A stretch of 64,000 bases of DNA. Source: Planktomarina sp. GTDB taxonomy: Bacteria > Pseudomonadota > Alphaproteobacteria > Rhodobacterales > Rhodobacteraceae. How positions within the stretch are numbered: position 1 is the first letter of the stretch; every line of letters begins with the position of its first letter. Location of the stretch: positions 21,150-85,149 of the forward strand of contig JAHDCF010000009.1 of the NCBI GenBank assembly GCA_020630015.1, in the 5' to 3' direction. This document shows positions 28,924 through 38,117 of the stretch, in pieces. Under the pieces are notes generated by a model. It made no database searches and was not told the origin of the DNA. It saw only the letters and a list, made by a program, of their open reading frames with translations. A program made the position numbers and the translations under genes.

Positions 28924-30210
28924 TTAGAGGCAGCCCGGCGTTATGTTGTTTTCAGCGGCAAATGCAGCTGCGTCTTCATCGATCAGCGGCTGTGTCACAG
29001 CGTCGTCAGGGGTGATGTAATCGGTCAAAGCAACCCATTTACCTTCGCCTGCATTCCACTGTTGTACGATCCCAAGACCGTTCCCACCGTGATCAGAACA
29101 AGAGACCGAGAATGCCGGTCCGACGCCACCCATGCCCAGTTCTTCCATACGGGCATTGGTGATTTCCAAAGATTCCATCCCGTCGCGCAGTTGCGCAGGG
29201 GTGATATCAGAAACGCCGTGGATGCTTTGCGCATTCGCAATACCTTCGGCCGCCAACATCGCGGCATACATGCCACGTGTGTACAACACTTTGCCGATGT
29301 TGCTGCCATCGCCCGCTGCGTTTCCTGCGTCATGCACGTGCTTTTTGATGTCTGCAAAAACAGGCAGTTCAGCATTGATACGGTTCATGTTCAAAGACTT
29401 GTACCCGTTCGCAGCAGCACCCGCCGGCGTCACGTCATGTTCCGCACCAGACCACCAGTTGCCGATGAAGTTCTCCATCGGGAAACCAATGTTGGCGGCT
29501 TCTTGTACCGCAACTTGGTTCATCACACCCCAGCCCCACATCAAGACATAGTCAGGACGCGAACGGCGGATTTGCAGCCACTGGGACTTCTGTTCTTGGC
29601 CCGGGTGATCCACGGCCAATAGATCCAACTTGAACCCGTGCTGTGCAGACAAGTTTTCAAGGGTACGGATTGGTTCCTTACCATAGGCAGAGTTATGATA
29701 AACCAAGGCAATTTTCTTGCCGTCCAATGATCCACCGTTTTCACCCAAAAGATAGTTCACCATCACGGATGCCGCATCCCAATAGTTCGCAGGATAGTTA
29801 AACACCCAGTTGAACACTTCGCCTTTGGCGGCCGATGTCCGGCCATAGCCCATGGTGTGCAGCGGGATTTGATCTGCCGTGGCTTTTGGGATCAACTGGT
29901 ACGTAATCCCCGTGGACAATGGTTGATAAATCAACGCGCCTTCGCCCTTGGTGCTTTCGTAACATTCCACACCTTTTTCGGTGTTATACCCCGTTTCACA
30001 TTCCACGATGCGCACTGCTTCGCCACCGATGCCGCCGTCACGTGCGTTCAACAGGTTAAAGTAATCCTGATATCCATCAGAAAACGGAGTGCCGCCTGCT
30101 GCGTATGGGCCTGTGCGGTATGACAAATCCGGAATTACAAGATCAGCAACAGCAGGTGCCGCCGCCAGTGTAGTTGTCAGGGCCAATGCGGCCAGTTTCT
30201 TTAAAGTCAT
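28924..30210 (-). CDS. Liv-type ABC transporter substrate-binding protein
   Basis: MTLKKLAALALTTTLAAAPAVADLVIPDLSYRTGPYAAGGTPFSDGYQDYFNLLNARDGGIGGEAVRIVECETGYNTEKGVECYES. Confidence 0.93.
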   Translation of the reverse strand: MTLKKLAALALTTTLAAAPAVADLVIPDLSYRTGPYAAGGTPFSDGYQDYFNLLNARDGGIGGEAVRIVECETGYNTEKGVECYESTKGEGALIYQPLSTGITYQLIPKATADQIPLHTMGYGRTSAAKGEVFNWVFNYPANYWDAASVMVNYLLGENGGSLDGKKIALVYHNSAYGKEPIRTLENLSAQHGFKLDLLAVDHPGQEQKSQWLQIRRSRPDYVLMWGWGVMNQVAVQEAANIGFPMENFIGNWWSGAEHDVTPAGAAANGYKSLNMNRINAELPVFADIKKHVHDAGNAAGDGSNIGKVLYTRGMYAAMLAAEGIANAQSIHGVSDITPAQLRDGMESLEITNARMEELGMGGVGPAFSVSCSDHGGNGLGIVQQWNAGEGKWVALTDYITPDDAVTQPLIDEDAAAFAAENNITPGCL

Positions 30211-30278
30211 CGGTGTATCCTCCCGTGGTTTTTCCGACAATGTGTTTCGTTAAATGCCAAGCGTTGATCGCTTGATCG

Positions 30279-31361
30279 TTAGTAAGGGAAAGGCCAAAGC
30301 CTTAGTTTTTCTTTCGCCAAGCGCCACAATTGCGCCAGGCCATGGGGTTCTTTGATCAAAAAGAACATGATCAATGCGCCAATGATCACCAATTGGAAAT
30401 GGCTGACCAAATCTGTGGGGAAACCCAACAAATCAACACCAACCAGTTTCAAGGCCACCGGCAAAATCACCAAAAAGGCCGCTCCGGCAAAACTGCCAAA
30501 GATGGACCCCAGCCCCCCAATGATGATCATGAACAAAACCAGAAATGATTTTTGGATGCCAAAGGCCTCACCCACCTCAACGGCACCAAGATAGATCGCA
30601 AAGAACATCGCCCCCGACACGCCGATAAAGAAGGACGACACCGCAAAGGCCATCAATTTGGCACGCAGTGGGTTCACCCCAATGATTTCAGCGGCGATAT
30701 CCATGTCGCGAATGGCCATCCATGTGCGGCCAATGGCACCGCGCGTCAGGTTACGGGCGATTAAGGCGCAAACCGTTAGAAAGACCAGACAAATCAAATA
30801 TTTGGCCCATGCATCCGCATTCGGGCCCGTCACGGCAACATTGCCCACAAACCGTTCTGGTGCGTTGATTTGGCCCGACGCGGAATAGTTATAAAACCAG
30901 GCCACTTTGTTGAACAACCACACGAGAAAGAACTGGGCCGCCAAAGTGGCCACCGCCAAATAGAACCCCTTGATCCGCAAAGACGGCAAACCAAACGCCG
31001 CCCCGACAGCGGCTGTCACCCCACCAGAAATGATGATGTGGAAAATGATATTCACGTCTGGAAAGGCCGTCATAAGTTTGTAACAGGCAAAGGCCCCAAC
31101 AGCCATAAAACCACCGGTTCCAAGGCTGACCTGCCCGCAATATCCCGTCAGGATATTCAAACCAATGGCCGCAATCGAATAGATCAGAAACGGGATAAAT
31201 ACCGCGCTTGCCCAATAATCGTTGATCACGAACGGAATGAACAAATAGGCAACCGCCAAAACAGCCCAATACCGCCAACGATCAAATTTGATCGGGAATG
31301 TCTGACTGTCTTCCTGATAGGTGGTCTTGAAATCACCTGCTTCACGATAAAACATGATCAC
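30279..31361 (-). CDS. livM: Liv-type ABC transporter permease LivM
   Basis: LIYSIAAIGLNILTGYCGQVSLGTGGFMAVGAFACY..GRTWMAIRDMDIAAEIIGVNPLRAKLMAFAVSSFFIGVSGAMF. Confidence 0.94.
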   Translation of the reverse strand: MIMFYREAGDFKTTYQEDSQTFPIKFDRWRYWAVLAVAYLFIPFVINDYWASAVFIPFLIYSIAAIGLNILTGYCGQVSLGTGGFMAVGAFACYKLMTAFPDVNIIFHIIISGGVTAAVGAAFGLPSLRIKGFYLAVATLAAQFFLVWLFNKVAWFYNYSASGQINAPERFVGNVAVTGPNADAWAKYLICLVFLTVCALIARNLTRGAIGRTWMAIRDMDIAAEIIGVNPLRAKLMAFAVSSFFIGVSGAMFFAIYLGAVEVGEAFGIQKSFLVLFMIIIGGLGSIFGSFAGAAFLVILPVALKLVGVDLLGFPTDLVSHFQLVIIGALIMFFLIKEPHGLAQLWRLAKEKLRLWPFPY

Positions 31362-31417
31362 ATCCTTGACGTTGAAGTTGGGCCAAATGGCACAGGCCGT
31401 TGACAGCTTGTTGGGGG

Positions 31418-32413
31418 TTAGACGCGTTCAATGATCTTCTCCCCAAACAGGCCTTGTGGGCGGAACACCAAAACGATCAGCGCCAAAACATAGGCGAACC
31501 AGTTTTCTGTGGCGCCACCAATCATCGGGCCGAAAGTGTATTCGAATAACTTCTCACCCATCCCAATGATCAGCCCCCCAACGATGGCACCGGGGATCGA
31601 TGTAAAGCCCCCCAGCATCAGCACCGGAAGCGCCTTCAAAGCGATCAAAGAGAGTGAAAATTGGACGCCCGATTTGGCCCCCCACATAATGCCGGCCACC
31701 AAGGCCACAAACCCGGCCAAAGACCACACCAAAATCCAGATAAAGTTTAGTGAAATTCCAACCGATAGCGCCGCTTGGTGATCATCGGCCACCGCGCGCA
31801 TGGCGCGACCATGTTTGGTATATTGGGAAAAGGCGATCAGCGAGGCCACCAATACAATCGCCACGCCGGTGGCGACGATATCAAGCTTATCAATAAAGAA
31901 GCCATAGAAATCATCACCCCCCCAGCCTGCGGTGGCGTCTTCCAACCACCGTGATCCCCCTTGAGGAAGGCCCAAGGCAAGGGTTTTGATGTCAGACCCC
32001 CACATCAAATCGCCCACCCCTTCCAGGAAATAGGCCAAACCGATCGTTGCCATAAACAAAATGATCGGCTCCTGCCCCACCAAATGGCGGAACACAAATC
32101 GTTGAACCGCCCAGGCAAAGGCGATCATGACAAGCACTGTCATGGCAATGGCCGCCAAGGCCGGAACATGCCAACCAAAATGGTGTATTTTGGTGCCGAA
32201 CACCGCGTTGATCATATGCGCAAATGGCACCTGACCTTCCATAATCCCCGCCAATGTCAGGGCCGCAAATAACGCCATCACCCCTTGGGCATAGTTAAAA
32301 ATGCCAGAGGCCTTGAAGATCAAAACGAACCCAAGCGCCACAAGGGAATACATCACCCCGGCCATCAGGCCGTTGGCCAAAACTTCAATCAGATACAGAA
32401 CATTAGTGGGCAT
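31418..32413 (-). CDS. livH: Liv-type ABC transporter permease LivH
   Basis: LIEVLANGLMAGVMYSLVALGFVLIFKASGIFNYAQGVMALFAA..GRAMRAVADDHQAALSVGISLNFIWILVWSLAGFVALVAGIMWG. Confidence 0.94.
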   Translation of the reverse strand: MPTNVLYLIEVLANGLMAGVMYSLVALGFVLIFKASGIFNYAQGVMALFAALTLAGIMEGQVPFAHMINAVFGTKIHHFGWHVPALAAIAMTVLVMIAFAWAVQRFVFRHLVGQEPIILFMATIGLAYFLEGVGDLMWGSDIKTLALGLPQGGSRWLEDATAGWGGDDFYGFFIDKLDIVATGVAIVLVASLIAFSQYTKHGRAMRAVADDHQAALSVGISLNFIWILVWSLAGFVALVAGIMWGAKSGVQFSLSLIALKALPVLMLGGFTSIPGAIVGGLIIGMGEKLFEYTFGPMIGGATENWFAYVLALIVLVFRPQGLFGEKIIERV

Positions 32414-32424
32414 TGCACAATTCC

Positions 32425-33243
32425 TTAATCATGAGAGACCCCCAAATAGGCATCGATCACTTCTTGATTGTTGCGAATTTCATCGGGTGTTCCGTCGCCG
32501 ATTTTGCGGCCGTAATCCATCACGACCACGCTGTCGGACAAATCCATCACCACCCCCATATCATGTTCGATCAAGGCGATGGTGGTGCCAAATTCATCGT
32601 TCACGTCCAAGATAAAGCGGCTCATGTCCTCTTTTTCTTCGACGTTCATGCCGGCCATCGGTTCATCCAGCAACAAAAGGCTGGGATCAGCGGCAAGCGC
32701 GCGGGCCAATTCCACACGTTTTTTCAACCCATAAGGCAAGCGCCCAACGGGTGTTTTGCGAATGGCCTGAATTTGAAGAAAATCGATGACCCGCTCAACG
32801 TGTTCGCGATTTTCGGTTTCTTCGCGTTCTGCGGCGCCTTTCCAAATCATCTGTTTCAAAAAGCCAGATTTCATATGGTTCAATCGGCCTGTCATGATGT
32901 TATCGAGAACCGACATCCCCTCAAACAAGGCGATGTTTTGGAAGGTGCGCGCGATGCCTTGGCGCGCGACTTGATAAGGCTTCAATTGCGGGCGACGTTC
33001 CCCGCGAAAATACACCTCGCCCTCTTGCGGGATGTAGAAGCCGGAAATCACATTCAACATGGATGATTTACCCGCCCCGTTGGGGCCGATTATCGCGCGA
33101 ATTTCACCTTCGCGTATCCCAAAAGAGATATCTTTGATCGCTTCAACCCCGCCGAAACGAAGGGTAATATTGCGCAAATCCATCAGCACCCCACCAATGG
33201 TACGCCCGTCTGCGGTCACGTAAGTGTCTGGTTCAGCGTTCAT
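32425..33243 (-). CDS. livG: Liv-type ABC transporter ATP-binding protein LivG
   Basis: IGPNGAGKSSMLNVISGFY..LPYGLKKRVELARALAADPSLLLLDEPMAGMNVEEKEDMSRFILDV. Confidence 0.93.
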   Translation of the reverse strand: MNAEPDTYVTADGRTIGGVLMDLRNITLRFGGVEAIKDISFGIREGEIRAIIGPNGAGKSSMLNVISGFYIPQEGEVYFRGERRPQLKPYQVARQGIARTFQNIALFEGMSVLDNIMTGRLNHMKSGFLKQMIWKGAAEREETENREHVERVIDFLQIQAIRKTPVGRLPYGLKKRVELARALAADPSLLLLDEPMAGMNVEEKEDMSRFILDVNDEFGTTIALIEHDMGVVMDLSDSVVVMDYGRKIGDGTPDEIRNNQEVIDAYLGVSHD

Positions 33244-33285
33244 GCGACCTCCGAACGAGAGAGAATTTCAAGCAGGCTGTGATCA

Positions 33286-35253
33286 TCATTCAGCCGCCAA
33301 TTTTTCAGAAGAAACCTGCACCACCTTCGCATCCCGCAAAGATAAAGTGGCGGCAATTTTGCCTTTGCGGCCATCTTCATAGGTCACTTCTGTTTCCGTG
33401 AAGACAGAAGAAGAACCATCATAAAGGGCCTCAACCAGATCATCGAACTTTTCACCAACAATGGCACGGCGCACCTTGCGGGTGCGGGTCATTTCCCCAT
33501 CATCGGCGTCCAATTCCTTGTGCAGAACCAAAAACCTGTGGATTTGGCACCCGGCCAGCATTTCATCCTCTGCAATGCTTTCATTCACGGCATCCACATG
33601 CCCTTGAATGATTTCAAGAACGCGCGGGTGCTGAGAGATCTCTTGATACGATGAATAGGCAATGTTGTTGCGTTCGGCCCAATTGCCCACCGCCGTTAGA
33701 TCGATATTGATAAAGGCGCAACATTTGTCGCGCCCTGCGCCAAACACCACGGCCTCAAGGATATTGGGGTAAAACTTCAGTTTGTTTTCGACATATTTGG
33801 GCGCAAACAAAGCCCCCGTCGACATCTTCGCCACATCTTTGATGCGGTCGATAATGCGCAAATGGCCAGAGGCCTTGTCGATAAAGCCAGCATCGCCCGT
33901 CGCCACCCAGCCTTCAGCATCTTTGGTTGAAGATGTGCTATCAGGATTTTGATAATATTCAACAAAAACGCCGGGCGATCGGTAATGGACTTCCCCATCA
34001 TCATCAATTTTCAGTTCCACACCCGGACTTGGAACCCCCACGGTATCAGAACGGACTTCCCCATCAGGTTGCTGGGTGATGAACACCGTCGCTTCGGTTT
34101 GACCATAAAGCTGTTTCAGGTTGATCCCAAGCGAGCGGTAGAAATCAAATAATTCTGGTCCGATGGCCTCACCCGCGGTGTATCCGATGCGCACACGGCT
34201 CATGCCAAGGCGGTTTTTCAAGGGGCCAAAGACCATCAGGTTGCCCATGAAATACTTCAACCGATCAATCGGGCCAACACGCCCACCATCCAAGATCGCA
34301 GGCCCCACCTTTTTGGCGTGCCCCATGGCCCAATCAAACATTTTTCGCTTCAGGCGCGATGCATCTTCCATGCGGATCATCACATTGGTCAGATGATTTT
34401 CAAACACTGCAGGTGGCGCAAAGAAATAGGTGGGCCCCACTTCTCGCAAGTCTGCGTTCATGGTTGCGGGGCTTTCTGGGCAATTGACGCAAAAGCCTGC
34501 CCAATAAGCCTGCCCAATGGAAAAGATGAAATCACCCACCCAAGCCATGGGAAGGTAAGCCAAAATTTCTTCCTGCGCGGTCAGCCCATCAAATTCACAA
34601 GACGACTTTGCCGTTTCAATCACGTTGCGATTGGACAAAACCACACCCTTAGGGCGGCCCGTGGTGCCCGATGTATACAACATCACGCAAGTGCCGTCGT
34701 AAGTTAAGGCATCCATCCGCGCAGACACATCTGCCGCATTTCCATTTTCCCGACCGCGCTTTTGCACATCCGCAAACGAAGACATATCAGTGTGATCGTA
34801 TTTGCGAAGCCCCTGCCCATCCACATAGATCGTGTGACGCAACTGGGGGACGCGTTCACGCACATCTGCGATTTTGTCTACTTGTTCTTGATCGCCCACA
34901 ATGGCGATCTTTGCACCACTGTGTTCAAGGGCATAGGCCACTTCCTCTGCGGCGGCATCTTGATACATGGGCACAGGGATGCAGCCAATCATCTGCGCGG
35001 CCACCATTGACCAATAAAGATACGGGCGGTTGCGCCCGACGATGGCGATGTGATCCCCGGCTTGTGCGTCCAAATCCAAAAGCCCCATGGCAAGGGCTTT
35101 GATCTCTTGCTCGGCTTCGGCCCATGTCCAACATTGCCAAATGCCAAACTCTTTTTCCCGATACGCCACGCGCGATCCCAGATTGGCAACATTGCGCGCC
35201 AAAAGATGCGGCACAGAAATGGGGTGCCCGGCAGGCACAGCAGCGTTCATCAA
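33286..35253 (-). CDS. AMP-forming long-chain/aryl acyl-CoA synthetase
   Basis: CVMLYTSGTTGRPKGVVLSNRNVIETA; YGQTEATVFITQ; 655 aa AMP-binding enzyme. Confidence 0.92.
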   Translation of the reverse strand: MMNAAVPAGHPISVPHLLARNVANLGSRVAYREKEFGIWQCWTWAEAEQEIKALAMGLLDLDAQAGDHIAIVGRNRPYLYWSMVAAQMIGCIPVPMYQDAAAEEVAYALEHSGAKIAIVGDQEQVDKIADVRERVPQLRHTIYVDGQGLRKYDHTDMSSFADVQKRGRENGNAADVSARMDALTYDGTCVMLYTSGTTGRPKGVVLSNRNVIETAKSSCEFDGLTAQEEILAYLPMAWVGDFIFSIGQAYWAGFCVNCPESPATMNADLREVGPTYFFAPPAVFENHLTNVMIRMEDASRLKRKMFDWAMGHAKKVGPAILDGGRVGPIDRLKYFMGNLMVFGPLKNRLGMSRVRIGYTAGEAIGPELFDFYRSLGINLKQLYGQTEATVFITQQPDGEVRSDTVGVPSPGVELKIDDDGEVHYRSPGVFVEYYQNPDSTSSTKDAEGWVATGDAGFIDKASGHLRIIDRIKDVAKMSTGALFAPKYVENKLKFYPNILEAVVFGAGRDKCCAFINIDLTAVGNWAERNNIAYSSYQEISQHPRVLEIIQGHVDAVNESIAEDEMLAGCQIHRFLVLHKELDADDGEMTRTRKVRRAIVGEKFDDLVEALYDGSSSVFTETEVTYEDGRKGKIAATLSLRDAKVVQVSSEKLAAE

Positions 35254-35401
35254 TGAGATCCTCCCAGATCGGGGCCAAGACTCAGGCCCTTTCGTTCAGT
35301 CTACATAAATTTTTCGGTTTGGATATTTTTTAAATCTATCAAATTCTTTCAGGGCTGATTTTCCTTTGGAATTGGGGCACGGAAATTTGTACCAAGGGAA
35401 T

Positions 35402-37321
35402 ATGAAACCCGATCCCCGCCATCTGTATGACGTGACATTGTCTGGCTTGAATTTGATCAAGCAGGCGATTTCAATCCACGATCAAGATTTGCGTTTGATT
35501 GTGTCCAATCGCCGGTTTCAAACCATGTTCAGCCTGCCGGACCATTTGGTAAAGACCGGGGCCAAGTTTCGGGATATTCTGATCTATTTGTCCGAAAAGG
35601 GTGAATATGGTCCAATCGAGGATATCCCGGCCTTTGTGGACGAAAAGGTTGCGTTGGCCCTGACCTTCAAACCTCATTATTTTGAACGCACGCGCGCCAA
35701 CGGCACATCAATTTCGGTGGAAGGTAATCCCCTCAGCCAAGGGGGATGGATATCAGTTTATACCGATATCACCGATGCAAAACGCCAAGAGGATTTCTTT
35801 AAATCCCACGCAGAAAGTCTTTCCAGTGATCTTGTAAAACATTCAGAGGCCCTAGCCCGCGCAAACAGAGAGCTTGAAGCCACCGTCACCGCCCTTGAAG
35901 CGGCAAAACAAGAGCTGAGCGACAGCCGAGAACACCTGGCATTGATCAATGCCATGACACCCGCACACATTGCCCATGTTGATGCAGATGGCGTTTACAC
36001 CCATTCAAATGGCAAATTGCATACAATCGTGCCAATGCCAGAAACCAATATCGTGGGCCGTCGGTTTCAGGATGTGTTGGGGGATAAGATTTGGGCCCAT
36101 GTTCAGCCAAGATTTCAGGCGGTATTGCGGGGGGAAACATCCACCTCGGAATTCAATGATGAAAATTCAGGCCGTGATATTCGATTGGCGATGATCCCTG
36201 ATGTGGCTGATGATGGGTCTGTCCAAGGCAGTTACATTCTTTCCACCGATATCACCGACGAAGTCTCAGCACGAACCGCCCTGACCCACGCACGGCGTAA
36301 GGAACTGGCTACCCAATTGACCAGTGGAATGGCCCATGATTTCGCAAATCTTCTGACCATTATTTTGGGCCAACAAGATCAATTGGAAAGTGTCGGAGCG
36401 GATAATCCCAAGGTTGCGGGTGTCAGCGCCACCATAAAAGCCGCGGCCAAACGTGGGGGTGAATTGGTCGAAAGCCTCAGCCGTTTGGAAAGCAAACGCA
36501 CCTTAGAACCCATCAGCGTTGATTTCGCCTCTTTCCTGGAAAACGTGCAACAACTGACACGCGCAGCCGTTCCGGCATCCACGCGATTGGAACTGACCTC
36601 TGATATTGAAGACGAACGTTTGGTTTTTGATCCAGGCTTTGCCCAAGATGCCATTTTGAACCTTGTCTTGAATGCATCAGAGGCGATGAACGGCGCAGGT
36701 GATGTTTCGGTCGCGTTTGCACGGGTGAATGAAGCCAAGCTTGAAATACGCGTCACGGATCAGGGCCCGGGATTTTCCGACGATGCCTTGGCCAATGCCT
36801 TGGCCCCGTTTTATTCCACCAAACGCGGCAAGGTGGGCCGGGGTTTGGGATTATCGGCGGTGTTCGATTTTGCCAAATCTTGCGGTGGTTCCCTGCGGCT
36901 GCGCAATGGGCCATCGGGCGGGGCCTGTGTCATCCTGCAAATCCCTTATGACCCGGTAAAGGCGAAATCGGCGGGCATGGTTTTGTTGATCGATGATGAT
37001 GATGATATTCGTACCGCCGTACGTGCCTTATTGTTGCGGGCCGGTCATACGGTGATCGAGGCCGCCTCTGTGACAGAGGCAAAAACCCTGATGCACGTCA
37101 GCGGTATAACCCATATCGTCACGGATTTGGCAATCGGGGATACCGACACTGGGCTTGATGTTGTGAAAGCAGCCCCTGATCACATTCCGGTTGTTATCAT
37201 GACAGGTTTGCCAAAATCCGATCCCCTGCGAAACAGCGCCGAACAAAGCCATCGTGTCCTTACCAAACCTTTTGGATTTGATGTGATTGAAGACGCCTTG
37301 TTGAAGGCCACTGCCCTATGA
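35402..37321 (+). CDS. PAS-containing hybrid histidine kinase with C-terminal receiver
   Basis: PAS-like N-terminus, coiled coil, H-box QLTSGMAHDFANLLTIILGQQ, NLVLNASEAMNGAG, GRGLGLSAVFDFAK, receiver VLLIDDDDDIRTAVRALLLRAGHTVIEA. Confidence 0.9.
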   Translation: MKPDPRHLYDVTLSGLNLIKQAISIHDQDLRLIVSNRRFQTMFSLPDHLVKTGAKFRDILIYLSEKGEYGPIEDIPAFVDEKVALALTFKPHYFERTRANGTSISVEGNPLSQGGWISVYTDITDAKRQEDFFKSHAESLSSDLVKHSEALARANRELEATVTALEAAKQELSDSREHLALINAMTPAHIAHVDADGVYTHSNGKLHTIVPMPETNIVGRRFQDVLGDKIWAHVQPRFQAVLRGETSTSEFNDENSGRDIRLAMIPDVADDGSVQGSYILSTDITDEVSARTALTHARRKELATQLTSGMAHDFANLLTIILGQQDQLESVGADNPKVAGVSATIKAAAKRGGELVESLSRLESKRTLEPISVDFASFLENVQQLTRAAVPASTRLELTSDIEDERLVFDPGFAQDAILNLVLNASEAMNGAGDVSVAFARVNEAKLEIRVTDQGPGFSDDALANALAPFYSTKRGKVGRGLGLSAVFDFAKSCGGSLRLRNGPSGGACVILQIPYDPVKAKSAGMVLLIDDDDDIRTAVRALLLRAGHTVIEAASVTEAKTLMHVSGITHIVTDLAIGDTDTGLDVVKAAPDHIPVVIMTGLPKSDPLRNSAEQSHRVLTKPFGFDVIEDALLKATAL

Positions 37322-38025
37322 ATACCCCGATTCAAATCGCCATTGTGGAAGATTCCCCCGAAATCTTGGATCTTTTGTCCAGATCTTTGGATGAGGTGGG
37401 ATATGTCATCAGCCCCTTCCCCCGCGCCGCAGATTTCGAACGCGCAAGTGCAAGTGCCACATGGGATCTCTGCATCATCGATCTTGGCTTGCCCGACAAA
37501 GATGGGTTGGCTTTGGTTGAAAAAATATCAGCCAGCAGCGATGCCGCGATTTTGGTGATATCAGGGCGCGCCGCATTGGAAGACCGGATTGTTGGTCTTG
37601 AACTTGGGGCGGACGATTACATCTCTAAGCCTTTTGAAATCCGAGAGGTAATCGCCCGGGTCAACGCTTTGATCCGGCGCAGTGCGCCCGCGTCTTCCGA
37701 CAATAAACCCAACAGATACGCGTTTTCCGGCTGGATCGCCGATTTGTCGCTTTTCACCCTGACCAGTCCTGATGGCCTCTTGCAAAAGCTGTCGGCCAGC
37801 GAGGCAATGTTGCTTCAGATATTTTTGGAAAAACCCAATCAATTGATCTCTCGCGCGCAGTTGCAAATCGAACTGGACGACAAAAGCGATACCATGTCAT
37901 TTGACCGCGCCATTGATGTGCGGGTGTCGCGTTTGCGGGCCAAAATGAAGGGTGCTGGGCAAAAATCCGAAATCATCAAAACCATTTACGGGGCCGGATA
38001 TATCTTTGTGTCAGAGGTATCATAA
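37318..38025 (+). CDS. OmpR-family response regulator
   Basis: IAIVEDSPEILDLLSRSLDEVGY..CIIDLGLPDKDGLALVEKI..GADDYISKPFE..FDRAIDVRVSRLRAKMKGAGQKSEIIKTIYGAGYIF; ATGA overlap with kinase. Confidence 0.93.
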   Translation: MNTPIQIAIVEDSPEILDLLSRSLDEVGYVISPFPRAADFERASASATWDLCIIDLGLPDKDGLALVEKISASSDAAILVISGRAALEDRIVGLELGADDYISKPFEIREVIARVNALIRRSAPASSDNKPNRYAFSGWIADLSLFTLTSPDGLLQKLSASEAMLLQIFLEKPNQLISRAQLQIELDDKSDTMSFDRAIDVRVSRLRAKMKGAGQKSEIIKTIYGAGYIFVSEVS

Positions 38026-38117
38026 CGATCCATTCTGGGGCCAAAACCTGCGCATGGCTTGTGCCCGCGCTGGAACTTCGCCAACGTAGCCGAAGCGACA
38101 TTTGATGGGGGCGACAC

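Noticed and set aside
28831-29622. 263 aa plus-strand ORF opposite the Liv-type SBP gene
   Set aside because: Long but antisense to a clear SBP with signal peptide; sequence rich in R/H/T with no domain-like pattern.
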